From NCBI GenBank assembly GCA_020723485.1, contig DYIU01000001.1, positions 693,850 through 757,849 on the forward strand: a stretch of 64,000 nucleotides of DNA. Reading direction: 5' to 3'. The stretch's first letter is position 1; every line of letters begins with the position of its first letter. Positions 26,393 to 35,253 of the stretch are shown here, piece by piece. A model generated the notes under the pieces. It saw nothing but the letters and a program-made list of their open reading frames with translations. It did not search any database and was not told where the DNA came from. This DNA comes from Acidimicrobium ferrooxidans. GTDB taxonomy: Bacteria; Actinomycetota; Geothermincolia; Fen-727; Anoxymicrobiaceae. A program made the position numbers and the translations under genes.

Positions 26393-27760
26393 TCAGATTT
26401 CCTGTTGCTTGCCGCGGGCGAAGTAGTCGCGCACGCGCTCCTGCTTGCCGTCGAATGGAGCGAGCGAGACGGATGCTATCATCAGGCCCGCGACGAAGAG
26501 CGCCACCGAGAACCCGTACACGGTATACGAGAGCCCGAAGATCTTGACCGTGTGGACCCCAACGATTGCGGCGATGGCGCCGGCCAGCCCCGCCCCCACC
26601 ACCAGGAATATCCTGGAGACCGCGTGGAAAGCGGCGAACGCCTTTCCCCTGTCGGCGTCGTCCACCCGCTCCTGCATCATGGTCACGGCGATCACGAACA
26701 GTATGCCGAACGCCGCGCCGAAGAACCCGGCGAGGATGTAGGCCATCACCGCCACGTGAACGAAGCTCATGCCGACCATTATTCCGCCGAGTACGACCAG
26801 CGCGACCCGGAGCATCCACGGTTTCTCCTCGCGGTGCACCAGCAGCTGGAGCGCGACCACTCCGACGATCATCCCGATCCCGAACAGAGCCATCAGCAGG
26901 CCGAACGCCGCGTCGCTCCTGGCCCCGAGGACCTCTTTCACGTAGCCTATGCCGACCGCGTAGAGGCTGCCGCCGCCGATGCATCCTACCGCGACACCGA
27001 GCATCAGCGAACGGGTGAAGGGGTGCCTCCAGGCGTACGTCAGGGACTCCCAGAACTTCGGCGTGAGCTCCATGTCCATGTGGTCCCTGGGGGAGAGCAG
27101 GTGCATGCGGTAGAAGAACGAGGCGGAGACAAAGAACGTGAGCGAGTCTATGAAGAAAGCCAGCGCGGTGGGGTGCTCGGCGAAGAAGCCGCCGTCGATG
27201 AACAGTCGGGTCAGGGGTGAGGGCACCGTGATAAACGAGAAGAGTATCGCCGCCAGCGGTATCACGCCGTACGTCGTGGCCATCGAAAGCGAGTTGGCCA
27301 TGGTGAGCTGATCTTCCTCGACCAGGTTCGGTATGCTGGCGTCGCGCGCCGCGAGCCACACGATAGAGATGCCCTCGATGAAGAATATCAGGACGTAGAC
27401 CGCCCACACCCTGGTCATGAACGGCGCGGCGAGTATTATCACTCCGCGGGAGATGTCGCAGCCTATCATCAGCTTGCGGCGGTCAACGCGGTCTGTTATG
27501 TGGGCTGCGATGGGACCGGAGAAGAGCGCGGGGACCACCCTGAAAGCGACCATGCCTCCGACGGCGAGCGACGACCCCGTGATGCGCCACACGAGCGACA
27601 TAAGCGCGAGCGTCGTCAGCCAGTCGCCGGAGCTCGACACGAGCTGCCCCCAGAAGAGCTTCATGAAGTTGCTGTTGCGGACCAGCCTCCGGAACTGCTG
27701 CTTTACGTCTCCGACCTGGCCCATGAGCCCGGGCGCGCCGTCAGGCATCGCGGGCCTCAT
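26393..27760 (-). CDS. MFS transporter, multidrug/enterobactin exporter-like (MFS_3)
   Basis: A 455-residue integral membrane protein with about 12 transmembrane helices. It has the loop 2-3 motif ITDRVDRRKLMIG and the opening WGQLVSSSGDWLTTLAL, typical of the MFS_3/EntS-like group of proton-driven exporters. The substrate cannot be predicted. The open frame extends upstream to 27904 but passes through a repeat arm, so the ATG at 27760 (or 27748, which has GAGG before it) is chosen. It is monocistronic and convergent with the surface operon across a 159-bp element. Confidence 0.85.
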   Translation of the reverse strand: MRPAMPDGAPGLMGQVGDVKQQFRRLVRNSNFMKLFWGQLVSSSGDWLTTLALMSLVWRITGSSLAVGGMVAFRVVPALFSGPIAAHITDRVDRRKLMIGCDISRGVIILAAPFMTRVWAVYVLIFFIEGISIVWLAARDASIPNLVEEDQLTMANSLSMATTYGVIPLAAILFSFITVPSPLTRLFIDGGFFAEHPTALAFFIDSLTFFVSASFFYRMHLLSPRDHMDMELTPKFWESLTYAWRHPFTRSLMLGVAVGCIGGGSLYAVGIGYVKEVLGARSDAAFGLLMALFGIGMIVGVVALQLLVHREEKPWMLRVALVVLGGIMVGMSFVHVAVMAYILAGFFGAAFGILFVIAVTMMQERVDDADRGKAFAAFHAVSRIFLVVGAGLAGAIAAIVGVHTVKIFGLSYTVYGFSVALFVAGLMIASVSLAPFDGKQERVRDYFARGKQQEI

Positions 27761-27876
27761 GGAATGAAATCCTGAAACACATGCACAATATTGTAGCCCA
27801 AGCACCCGGCCATTTCCTTGACGCAGCGCCGCATGTCCCGCGTGCTCCTGAGGCGGCGCGCCGCCGCCGCGCCCCG

Positions 27877-27965
27877 GCTTGTCGCGCAGGCTTCGGCGCA
27901 ACAAGGGGTCAGGTCACTTTGTTGCATTTCATGATTCGCAGCCAGCTTGTCGCGCAGGCTTCGGC
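27877..27965. repeat. 21-bp direct repeats flanking a single REPIN-like arm
   Basis: The 21-base sequence from GCTTGTCGCGCAG to CTTCGGC occurs exactly at 27877-27897 and 27945-27965. Between them, at 27898-27926, is one arm of the GGGGTCAGGTC family (GCAACAAGGGGTCAGG...TTTGTTGCA). This looks like an insertion bounded by a duplicated target, or a slippage product. Confidence 0.75.
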
Positions 27966-28016
27966 CGCTGTATAAAGAAAGAACCGGGGGCACGTCTCAT
28001 GGGAGGAAGATAAGAA

Positions 28017-30608
28017 ATGGTCGATCCAGAAAAGCTTACCGTGAAGGCTCAGCAGGCCGTGGGCCAGGCGCAGTCGATGGCCCAGACGCTCCAACACCAG
28101 GAGATAGACGTCGAGCACCTCCTGCTCGCCCTGCTGGGGCAGCGCGAGGGCGTGATACTGCCGCTGCTCCAGAAGCTGGGGGTGAACGTCACCTCCCTCG
28201 AGGAGAGGGTCCGCGAGGAGCTCGACTCAAGGCCGAAAGTCTCGGGGGGAGGGCGGCAGTACGCGTCCCAGAGGCTCGACCGGACGCTCGACGCGGCCTG
28301 GGAGCTAGCGCAGGGATTCGGCGACGAGTACCTGAGCACCGAGCACATGCTGCTGGCCATCCTCCAGGGCGGGGGCCCGGGCTCGCAGGCACTCAAGGAG
28401 TCCGGGGTCACCAGTGAGGACATGCTCCAGGCGCTCGCGGACATCCGCGGCTCGCAGCGCGTCACCGACCAGAGCCCGGAGGAGAAGTACCAGGCGCTCG
28501 ATAGGTTCGCCCGCGACCTCACCGCCGAGGCGCGCAAAGGCAAGCTCGACCCGGTCATCGGCAGGGACGACGAGATACGCAGGGTCATCCAGGTGCTCTC
28601 CCGCCGCACCAAGAACAACCCCGTCCTCATCGGCGACCCCGGTGTCGGAAAGACCGCCATCGCCGAAGGGCTCGCCCGGCGCATCGTCGACGGCGACGTC
28701 CCGGAGGGCCTGAAGGGCAGGCGGCTGCTGGCGCTGGACGTCGGCTCGCTGGTCGCCGGGGCGAAGTACCGCGGCGAGTTCGAGGACCGGCTGAAGGCGG
28801 TCCTGAAGGATATAGACCAGGCGGCGGGCGAGGTCATCCTCTTCATCGACGAGATGCACACGCTCGTCGGGGCGGGCGCCGCCGAGGGCGCCGTCGACGC
28901 CTCGAGCATGCTGAAGCCGGCGCTCGCCAGGGGCGAGCTGCACGCGATAGGTGCGACGACGCTCGACGAGTACCGCAAGTACGTGGAGAAGGACGCGGCG
29001 CTCGAGCGCAGGTTCCAGCCGATAATGATATCCGAGCCCTCCGTCGAGGACACCATCTCCATCCTCAGGGGATTGAAGGAGCGCTACGAGGTCCACCACG
29101 GGGTCCGCATCCAGGACTCCGCGCTCGTCGCCGCGGCGGTGCTCTCCGACCGGTACATAACCGACAGGTTCCTCCCCGACAAGGCGATAGACCTCATCGA
29201 CGAGGCGGCGAGCCGACTCAGGATAGAGATAGACAGCATGCCCACGGAAGTGGACGAGGTCGAGCGGCGCATGAAGCAGCTCGAGATAGAGCGCGAGGCG
29301 CTCAAGAAAGAGACAGACGAGGCTTCCAGGGACCGGCTGGGCAAGCTCGAGAAGGAATTGAACGACCTCAAGGAGGACTCGGACGAGCTCGTCGCGCACT
29401 GGCAGAACGAGAAAGAGTCAATCACCAGGCTGCAGGAGCTGGGCGAACGCGTCGAGCAGCTCAAGAACGAAGAGCAGACGGCCGAGCGCGACGGCGACCT
29501 CGAGAAAGCGGCGGAGATCAGGTACGGCACGCTGGTGGACGCGCAGAAGCAGATAGAGGAGGAGAACGACCGCCTGGCGGAGCTGCAGAAGGACCGCAAG
29601 ATGCTGAAGGAGGAGGTCGACGAGGAGGACGTCGCCGAGGTCGTCGCCAAGTGGACCGGCATCCCTGTCTCGCGCCTGATGGAGGGCGAGGTCCAGAAGC
29701 TCGTCACCATGGAGGACAGGCTGCGCCAGAGGGTGGTGGGCCAGGACGAGGCTATCGAGACTGTCTCGAACGCCATACGACGCGCCCGCGCCGGCCTGCA
29801 GGACCCGAACCGACCCATCGGCTCTTTCATATTCCTGGGCCCGACCGGCGTCGGCAAGACGGAGCTCGCCCGCGCCCTCGCCGAGTTCCTGTTCGACGAC
29901 GAGCGCTCCATGGTGCGCCTGGACATGAGTGAGTATATGGAGAAGCACACCGTCTCGCGCCTCATCGGGGCGCCGCCCGGCTACGTCGGCTACGAGGAGG
30001 GCGGGCAGCTCACCGAGGCCGTGAGGCGCAGGCCGTACACGGTCGTGCTGCTTGACGAGATAGAGAAGGCGCACGACGATGTCTTCAACATACTGCTCCA
30101 GATAATGGACGACGGCCGGCTCACTGACGGGCACGGCAGGACCGTGGACTTCAAGAACGCCGTCCTCATCATGACCTCCAACCTGGGGAGCCAGTCACTG
30201 GAGACCGTCGACACCCGTGAGCGCGAGCAGGTGGAGGCGAGGGTGATGGAGGCGCTGCGCGCGCGCTTCCGGCCGGAGTTCCTCAACAGGGTTGATGAGA
30301 TACTGGTCTTCAACTCCCTCACGCGGGAGGACATACGCAGGATAGTCGACATCCAGGTGGGCCTGCTCCACCGCCGTCTCGAGGACCGCAAGATAGACCT
30401 GGAGCTGGGCGACGACGCCAAGGAGCTCCTTGCCGAACGGGGCTTCGACCCGGTCTACGGGGCGCGCCCGCTCAAGAGGGTCATCCAGCGCGACGTGCAG
30501 GACGCGCTCGCGCTCAAGGTGCTGAACGGTGAGATAAGGGAAGGAGACCGCGTGGACGTGGCGGTCGAGAATAAAGAGATAACGTTCAGGGTGGCCGAGC
30601 GCTCCTAG
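28017..30608 (+). CDS. clpB: ATP-dependent disaggregase ClpB
   Basis: An 863-residue chaperone that, with DnaK, threads aggregated proteins through a hexameric pore. The domains are complete and in order: Clp N domain (about 1-145), NBD1 with GDPGVGKTA near residue 205, a coiled-coil middle domain (about 405-530, heptad-rich and charged, which separates ClpB from ClpC/ClpA), and NBD2 with GPTGVGKTE near 605, followed by a small C-terminal domain. GGGAGG precedes the ATG. It overlaps the convergent gene at its 3' end by four bases. The upstream region contains a repeat arm but no obvious CIRCE or HAIR heat-shock operator. Confidence 0.97.
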   Translation: MVDPEKLTVKAQQAVGQAQSMAQTLQHQEIDVEHLLLALLGQREGVILPLLQKLGVNVTSLEERVREELDSRPKVSGGGRQYASQRLDRTLDAAWELAQGFGDEYLSTEHMLLAILQGGGPGSQALKESGVTSEDMLQALADIRGSQRVTDQSPEEKYQALDRFARDLTAEARKGKLDPVIGRDDEIRRVIQVLSRRTKNNPVLIGDPGVGKTAIAEGLARRIVDGDVPEGLKGRRLLALDVGSLVAGAKYRGEFEDRLKAVLKDIDQAAGEVILFIDEMHTLVGAGAAEGAVDASSMLKPALARGELHAIGATTLDEYRKYVEKDAALERRFQPIMISEPSVEDTISILRGLKERYEVHHGVRIQDSALVAAAVLSDRYITDRFLPDKAIDLIDEAASRLRIEIDSMPTEVDEVERRMKQLEIEREALKKETDEASRDRLGKLEKELNDLKEDSDELVAHWQNEKESITRLQELGERVEQLKNEEQTAERDGDLEKAAEIRYGTLVDAQKQIEEENDRLAELQKDRKMLKEEVDEEDVAEVVAKWTGIPVSRLMEGEVQKLVTMEDRLRQRVVGQDEAIETVSNAIRRARAGLQDPNRPIGSFIFLGPTGVGKTELARALAEFLFDDERSMVRLDMSEYMEKHTVSRLIGAPPGYVGYEEGGQLTEAVRRRPYTVVLLDEIEKAHDDVFNILLQIMDDGRLTDGHGRTVDFKNAVLIMTSNLGSQSLETVDTREREQVEARVMEALRARFRPEFLNRVDEILVFNSLTREDIRRIVDIQVGLLHRRLEDRKIDLELGDDAKELLAERGFDPVYGARPLKRVIQRDVQDALALKVLNGEIREGDRVDVAVENKEITFRVAERS

Positions 30609-31087
30609 CGGTGCCTGTCGTAGTGGGGCAACAGTATGACGAGCCCTATGTAGATGGACAGTATCAGGAGCAACGCGATGTGGATCGGGATTATCCACCG
30701 GATCGAGGGGATTATGGCCAGTATCCCCGTGGCGAGTGTCACCACCAGCAGCATCGCGATTATGCGGCTGCGCCGCGTCTCCATCTCCGCGCGCGCCTTG
30801 TTGCTCGGGTAAGGTATGAAGCCTTCATTCTCGTATTCATTCTGATCCGAGTAGCTGCCGCGACGTACGTACGGCTCGGGCTCGCCGCCGACGCTTGCGT
30901 AGTACCGGCCCGCTGAAGGCTTGTAGTTGTGAGTGCTTATCGCGAGCACCGTCATGCCGCGCTTGAAGTCGGAGATGGTGTCTACAGGTGAATCGAGGGC
31001 CCGTTCCTTGAGCAAGTCCGGGAGGAAGATCACTCCCGCCCCCACCAGAAGCAGCAGAAGCAGCAAAATCTCCAAAACCGACCCCAC
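30605..31087 (-). CDS. Small membrane protein, unknown
   Basis: About 160 residues with one N-terminal hydrophobic helix ([13 protein letters not shown]), a central soluble loop of about 80 residues rich in Tyr, Ser and Glu, and two C-terminal transmembrane helices ([19 protein letters not shown] and the next segment) ending in LPHYDRHR. No family is recognised. The start is uncertain: the frame is open to 31138, but a promoter-like TTGCCG-17-TACGAT at 31158-31136 makes a start near the GTG at 31087 more likely. It overlaps clpB convergently by four bases. Confidence 0.55.
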   Translation of the reverse strand: MGSVLEILLLLLLLVGAGVIFLPDLLKERALDSPVDTISDFKRGMTVLAISTHNYKPSAGRYYASVGGEPEPYVRRGSYSDQNEYENEGFIPYPSNKARAEMETRRSRIIAMLLVVTLATGILAIIPSIRWIIPIHIALLLILSIYIGLVILLPHYDRHR

Positions 31088-31541
31088 AGTGCTTATCTCG
31101 AGGTACACAACATATTGATACTGCCGGAATCGTAGCACACAAGATAAGCACCGGCAAGAGGGATTTTCTGGATTTCTCCGGCTGAAATCGGTTCGCGAAC
31201 GGCTCCTGGTGTCGAAAAATGGCTTGTTAAAAGGATAAATTAGAGTTAGTGATGTTCATTACAGGGCTTAGAATTTTTTAAAGAAACTTCCTTATTCTAT
31301 AGATAACGCCTGTGGATTTAATCGATTTGTGGGATTTTCCGCGAAACCCGCCGCCGCCGCTCGCCGTCAGAACCTGTAGCGCCGACCTCCTGTCGCAACG
31401 TCACGGGCCGCCGGATGGCAGCGCCGATTTCCGGTCGGCACTCACGACCAGGCACCTGGTTGCGGAAGGAAGTTGCCGCGCCAGAGCCTAACGATTACCA
31501 TAAGAGGCGCTTTGAAGCCCCTTTGACCGTATAAAGGAGAT
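31088..31541. other. Intergenic region with an AT-rich island
   Basis: This 454-base gap between divergent genes has no convincing ORF. Bases around 31215-31340 are markedly AT-rich in a GC-rich genome, with runs such as ATTTTTTAAAG and a DnaA-box-like TGTGGATTT at 31311. The remainder is GC-rich. It may hold distal promoter elements for the LCP gene. It lacks the box clusters expected of a replication origin. Confidence 0.4.
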
Positions 31542-33020
31542 ATGGGAAAGCACTCCGCGCAAGGCATTTCATACTGGGAGGCGCGCAGGCGCCGCAAAGA
31601 CCTCCGCAACCGCGCGAAAGGAAAACCGCCCCGCAGGCGCGGGCCCTACAGCTGGGTCTGGTACGTTTCCTTCCTCATGGTGGGCATCCTCGCGGGGGCG
31701 GCGCTCGGGTACTACGCGAAGCCGCTGGCCAAGCTCGGCGCCGAGGTGTACCTGTCGTTCAAGGAGCGGCAGTGGCAGCCCAAGGGCACCGAGAAGAAGG
31801 AGGTCGCCAAGTCGCTCGCCCAGCTGTCGTCAAATCCCGACGAGAGCGTGAACACCCTGATACTGGGCAGCGACGCCGGGAGCAACAAGGGCGAGGGCGG
31901 CTGGTGCCGTTCGGACGTAATGATGCTGGTGTGCCTGCAGGAGCGGGACAAGCGGGCGGTGGTGCTCTCGATTCCGAGGGACACGAAGGTCGAGCTCCCA
32001 GGCCACGGCACCAACAAGATCAACGCGGCGCACTCATACGGCGGGCCGTCCGGCGCCATCGACGCCGCCAAGGCGCTCACCGGGGTGGACGTCCACCACT
32101 TCATCAGCATGAACTTCGAGGGGTTCAAGAAGATAATCAACGCCATCGGCGGAGTCCCCATCCACCTCACCACGGCGATCAACGACCCGCACGCCGGGTA
32201 CCTGCCCGCCGGGGACCTGATGCTCGACGGGGAGCAGGCGCTGGTCATAGTGCGCAGCAGGAAGCTGCCCGGCGGCGACATCGACAGGATAAAGAGCCAG
32301 CAGGCCTTCATCAAGGCGCTCATGCACAAGGCCGAGACCATGAAGGACGTCTGGAAGGCCAAGCAGCTGGTTGACATTATCGCCTCCACCTGCCAGATGG
32401 ACTACACCGCCGGCCAGCTCACCAACCTTGCCGAGGAGCTGCGCGGCTTCTCTATAGAGAACGTGCAGTTCGTAACCCTGCCGGGAGACGCCAAGAACAT
32501 CGGCGGGGTCAGCTACTACGTGGCCAACATGCCGATGCTCGCTCAGGTTGCGACGGAGATCAAGCAGAACACCTTCCTGACGCCTGAGCTCACCGCGAAG
32601 CTTGCTTCGCCCGAGTCCAGGAGGGTCGAGGAGCTGTACGGGCCCGACGCGGACGTCGTGACCGTGTTGAGCGGCACGAAGGGCGTGGCCTGGATGGTCC
32701 CTACCGTCGCCCAGGAGCTGCGGATGATGGGGCACGAGAAGGTCTTCGAGGGCGCGGCGAAGCAGGTGCACCAGAAGACGACCGTGATCTACCGCAAAGA
32801 GGCCAAAGAAAGGTGCGACGCCATCTTGAAGTCTGTCCCCGAGCTCGCGGGGGCGGACGTGGTCCAGAACGACCAGGTGGCCGGGCAGTACAACTCCCCG
32901 GTCGTGGTGGTGCTCGGTAGCAACTTCGCCACCCCCAACCTGGTATCAATCTACGGCCGTGTGATGAAGCCCGCGGTGGACTTCACCAACATGGGCAAGC
33001 GTGTGAAATCCTTCAGCTAA
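31542..33020 (+). CDS. LytR-CpsA-Psr (LCP) family glycopolymer ligase
   Basis: A 492-residue membrane-anchored enzyme. A short basic cytoplasmic N-terminus precedes one transmembrane helix (about residues 40-62); the LCP catalytic domain (about 100-270) follows with the conserved arginines in SIPRDTKVEL and VRSRKLPGGDIDR, and the segment SYGGPSGAIDAAKALTG. A LytR_C-type domain (about 370-480) is at the C-terminus. LCP enzymes transfer undecaprenyl-linked polymers to peptidoglycan outside the membrane. AAAGGAG lies very close to the ATG. The gene overlaps the convergent CpaB-like gene by four bases. Confidence 0.92.
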   Translation: MGKHSAQGISYWEARRRRKDLRNRAKGKPPRRRGPYSWVWYVSFLMVGILAGAALGYYAKPLAKLGAEVYLSFKERQWQPKGTEKKEVAKSLAQLSSNPDESVNTLILGSDAGSNKGEGGWCRSDVMMLVCLQERDKRAVVLSIPRDTKVELPGHGTNKINAAHSYGGPSGAIDAAKALTGVDVHHFISMNFEGFKKIINAIGGVPIHLTTAINDPHAGYLPAGDLMLDGEQALVIVRSRKLPGGDIDRIKSQQAFIKALMHKAETMKDVWKAKQLVDIIASTCQMDYTAGQLTNLAEELRGFSIENVQFVTLPGDAKNIGGVSYYVANMPMLAQVATEIKQNTFLTPELTAKLASPESRRVEELYGPDADVVTVLSGTKGVAWMVPTVAQELRMMGHEKVFEGAAKQVHQKTTVIYRKEAKERCDAILKSVPELAGADVVQNDQVAGQYNSPVVVVLGSNFATPNLVSIYGRVMKPAVDFTNMGKRVKSFS

Positions 33021-33703
33021 CGCTCGGGTCCCTTCGCCTGCGAGACGGGACACAGAGACACCGAGACCTCACCGGAGCATTCCGCCTGCGCTAACATCTC
33101 AGCCTCGCGCGGCAGGACCAGCAGCGTGACACTCATCGGCGCCTGCGTGCTCCCGCCGCCGTCGACCTGGGAAGAGGCGACCCCCATTACCAGGCGCTCA
33201 CGCAGGAGTGTGGCGGTCTGCGGCGGTTCGCCGGAGGTCGCGAGTACGTCGACCCGGTCGCCGGCGCTCAGGGGGCCGGCCCCCGCGCCGCGGGCGAGCG
33301 TGAGTGAGTACGCCCGCAGGTCTGCGGGGATGCGTGACGAGAGCGTGCCCTCGCCGCCCGGGCCCGACAGCGAGGACCGCGTGAAAGGCTCGCCCCTGCC
33401 GATGAACCGCAGGGCCCTCGAACCGTTGATGGCGGCGCGGGTCTTTACGGTGCCCGGCACCACGTAGCGGCTGGCGACCGGTCGGGCGGAGATCATGTGG
33501 CCGGAGATAATCTCGCCGGCCTGTATGTCGGCCGCCGCCACGGGGATGTCGAGAAGGGGACCGTTGCCCCGGCCCTCTGCCAGGTTGCTGAGGTAGCCGA
33601 GCAGCAGCAGGCCGGTTACGACGGCAAATACCACGCCTATCGCGGAATTGAGCCCCGGCCTGGACCGGAGGAGCTCCCTGATCTTGGCTGGGAACGTAAG
33701 CAT
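33017..33703 (-). CDS. CpaB-like SAF-domain protein
   Basis: A 228-residue protein with one N-terminal transmembrane helix (about residues 20-42) and a SAF domain (about 50-115: IPVAAADIQAGEIISGHMI), followed by an RcpC/CpaB-type C-terminal domain with LSAGDRVDVLA and VTLLVLPREAE. CpaB proteins gate Flp/Tad pilus secretion, but no other tad genes are in the window, so this could be a stand-alone relative. No Shine-Dalgarno sequence is seen. The ATG at 33703 lies nine bases after the -10 of a consensus promoter, so the mRNA is probably leaderless. Confidence 0.75.
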   Translation of the reverse strand: MLTFPAKIRELLRSRPGLNSAIGVVFAVVTGLLLLGYLSNLAEGRGNGPLLDIPVAAADIQAGEIISGHMISARPVASRYVVPGTVKTRAAINGSRALRFIGRGEPFTRSSLSGPGGEGTLSSRIPADLRAYSLTLARGAGAGPLSAGDRVDVLATSGEPPQTATLLRERLVMGVASSQVDGGGSTQAPMSVTLLVLPREAEMLAQAECSGEVSVSLCPVSQAKGPER

Positions 33704-33712
33704 TACAAGCAA

Positions 33713-33741
33713 ATATTAAAGCAGTTCAAGCATATTGTCAA
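33713..33741 (-). promoter_or_regulatory. Promoter of the CpaB-like gene
   Basis: On the minus strand, TTGACA (33741-33736), exactly 17 bases and TAATAT (33718-33713). The ATG is nine bases beyond. The -35 starts three bases from a REPIN-like element, which could therefore affect this promoter. Confidence 0.65.
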
Positions 33742-33743
33742 CT

Positions 33744-33836
33744 GCAACATCGGGGTCAGGTCGTTTTGTTGCATTTCCATCGTGGCAAGACATAAGGATC
33801 GCCAAACGCAACAAAACGACCTGACCCCGATGTTGC
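33744..33836. repeat. REPIN-like element, 30-bp arms
   Basis: The arms at 33744-33773 and 33807-33836 (GCAACATCGGGGTCAGG...TTTTGTTGC) are inverted repeats matching at 29 of 30 bases around a 33-base spacer. They are nearly identical to the arms at 16114, showing recent spread. Confidence 0.88.
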
Positions 33837-33866
33837 ATGTCATAGGGGGCTGGTACGATTCCGGGC

Positions 33867-34190
33867 ATGAAGCTACTGACCGGGACGAGCGCGATAATCC
33901 TGATGCTGTCGGTGGGTTCGCTGGAGTCGGCGGGGGCCTGGTGGCTGCTGCCGCTCGCTGCCGGGGCCGGCTCGCTCGCGCTGCTGTTCTTCGCATGCAG
34001 CAGGCTTGGCTGCTTCGACAGGGCGCACCCCGCCACGGACGACAGGCATGATTCCTGCGATGTGGTATGGCTTCACGAAAGGCGCGTCCACCCCCGCTGC
34101 GGCGAGGGCTCAGGCATGGCAGACCGCCCGGCAGTCAGCTACCGCTCGAGCTCGATGAAATCAACAGTCCAGTCCTCGAGGTCGATGTAG
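33867..34190 (+). CDS. Possible small membrane protein
   Basis: A 107-residue ORF starting MKLLTGTSAII with two hydrophobic segments (about residues 7-25 and 27-45), then a hydrophilic tail with Cys and His. No family is recognised. There is no ribosome site, but an extended -10 (TGGTACGAT, 33851-33859) lies seven bases before the ATG, compatible with a leaderless mRNA. The last 52 bases overlap the convergent thiF-like gene, so the tail may be fortuitous. The hydrophobic hairpin is the best argument that it is real. Confidence 0.4.
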   Translation: MKLLTGTSAIILMLSVGSLESAGAWWLLPLAAGAGSLALLFFACSRLGCFDRAHPATDDRHDSCDVVWLHERRVHPRCGEGSGMADRPAVSYRSSSMKSTVQSSRSM

Positions 34191-34999
34191 AGCAGCCTTC
34201 CACGCAGGGCCGCCTCGAGGCCCAGCATCACCCTTACCGCCTCCTGCACCTGGATCACCGCCGCCAGTGTGGGTGTGGTGGCCGGGTTACCGGTCTCGAC
34301 CTCTATTCCCCTGGCCTTCCCCGGCCCAGAGCTCGGGGGCATGAAACTCTCCAGCCCCGGCTCCCCGGGGTAGACCGTGGTCGCCTGCAGGGAGGTGCCG
34401 GCGATGGCCCCGTGCGCCATCACGACACCGGCGGCGGCGCACGCCTCCTGGAGCAGGAGGCGGTCGCTCAGGCTGTCGAGGGCGTCCACCACGACATCGG
34501 CTCCCTCGAGCAGCCCTGACAGGCTGCCCGCGTCGGCGACCGCGCGGTGGGCGGTCACCTCGGCATCACTGTCGATCTCGAGCAGGCGGTCGCGGACAAC
34601 CTCAACCTTGGGCATGCCGAGGACGTCGCCGCAGGCGAAGTTCTGCCGGTTCAGGTTCGTCTCGTCGAAGACGTCAGGGTCCACTACCGCGAGAGAGCCT
34701 ACTCCCATCCGGACCAGCAGCTCCGAAGCCTGTCCCCCTATGCCGCCGGCGCCTATGACCACGGCCCTCGACCTGAGTAGCCTTGCCTGGCCCTCCAGGC
34801 CGACCGTCCCTATGTTCTTAAGATAGCGCAAGGGCACTATGCCCGCTTCCAGTGCCAGGGCCGCCGCCTCGCGGCTCGTCACCCCGAAACGCCCGCCGGC
34901 CGACCGCACCGCATCGATGGGAACGCACAGGTAGGTGGTCCCACCTTCGACTCGCTCCGCAGCCGCGCCGCGTACGGCATCGACCAGGGTCTCTTCCAT
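34139..34999 (-). CDS. ThiF/MoeB/HesA-type adenylyltransferase
   Basis: A 286-residue E1-like enzyme that adenylates the C-terminal glycine of a ubiquitin-like sulfur carrier. The nucleotide motif VIGAGGIGGQASELL lies near residue 83, DETNLNRQNF holds the conserved Arg and Asn, and VDALDSLSDRLLLQEAC is the catalytic-Asp/adenylation region. An extra N-terminal segment of about 75 residues precedes the fold. The CxxC pairs of zinc-binding MoeB are not visible. It begins one base after the stop of a MoaD/ThiS-like gene, its evident substrate. Molybdopterin, thiamine or another thiol pathway are all possible. Confidence 0.87.
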   Translation of the reverse strand: MEETLVDAVRGAAAERVEGGTTYLCVPIDAVRSAGGRFGVTSREAAALALEAGIVPLRYLKNIGTVGLEGQARLLRSRAVVIGAGGIGGQASELLVRMGVGSLAVVDPDVFDETNLNRQNFACGDVLGMPKVEVVRDRLLEIDSDAEVTAHRAVADAGSLSGLLEGADVVVDALDSLSDRLLLQEACAAAGVVMAHGAIAGTSLQATTVYPGEPGLESFMPPSSGPGKARGIEVETGNPATTPTLAAVIQVQEAVRVMLGLEAALRGRLLYIDLEDWTVDFIELER

Positions 35000-35000
35000 T

Positions 35001-35240
35001 TTATCCCCCCGAGATAGCAGGGATTATCGCGACCGTGTCACCGGCTGAGACGGCCGCGTCCCTCGGGCTGCGGCGGTTGTTCACGGTGACCGAGCCCACC
35101 AGCCCGGCCGGGATGCCGAGTGAGGAGATGAGCGCTTCGACGTCCGATCCGTCCGGGACGTCGAGCTCGAACTCCACCCGCTCCAGCGGCGGGACCGCCT
35201 TCTTCAGGAGCACGGTCGCGACCTTCACGTTTATCAGCAT
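35001..35240 (-). CDS. MoaD/ThiS-family sulfur carrier
   Basis: A 79-residue beta-grasp protein ending in the diagnostic Gly-Gly (IPAISGG), the site that is adenylated and then thiocarboxylated. The SVTVNNRR and GDTVAIIP segments match MoaD-like proteins. It sits immediately before its activating ThiF/MoeB-like enzyme with one base between. Since the window has a Mo/W cluster and a Mop, a role in molybdopterin or tungstopterin synthesis is attractive, but the operon also carries mtnP and a protease, so other sulfur transfer is possible. Confidence 0.88.
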   Translation of the reverse strand: MLINVKVATVLLKKAVPPLERVEFELDVPDGSDVEALISSLGIPAGLVGSVTVNNRRSPRDAAVSAGDTVAIIPAISGG

Positions 35241-35253
35241 GCGCAGCCCGCAG

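Noticed and set aside
31200..31345. Replication origin
   Set aside because: Only one imperfect DnaA box is seen, and dnaA, dnaN, gyrB, parAB and rnpA are all absent.
33867..34190. Confident call of the 107-codon frame as a gene
   Set aside because: Kept only at low confidence: no ribosome site, no homologue recognised, and its end overlaps a real gene.
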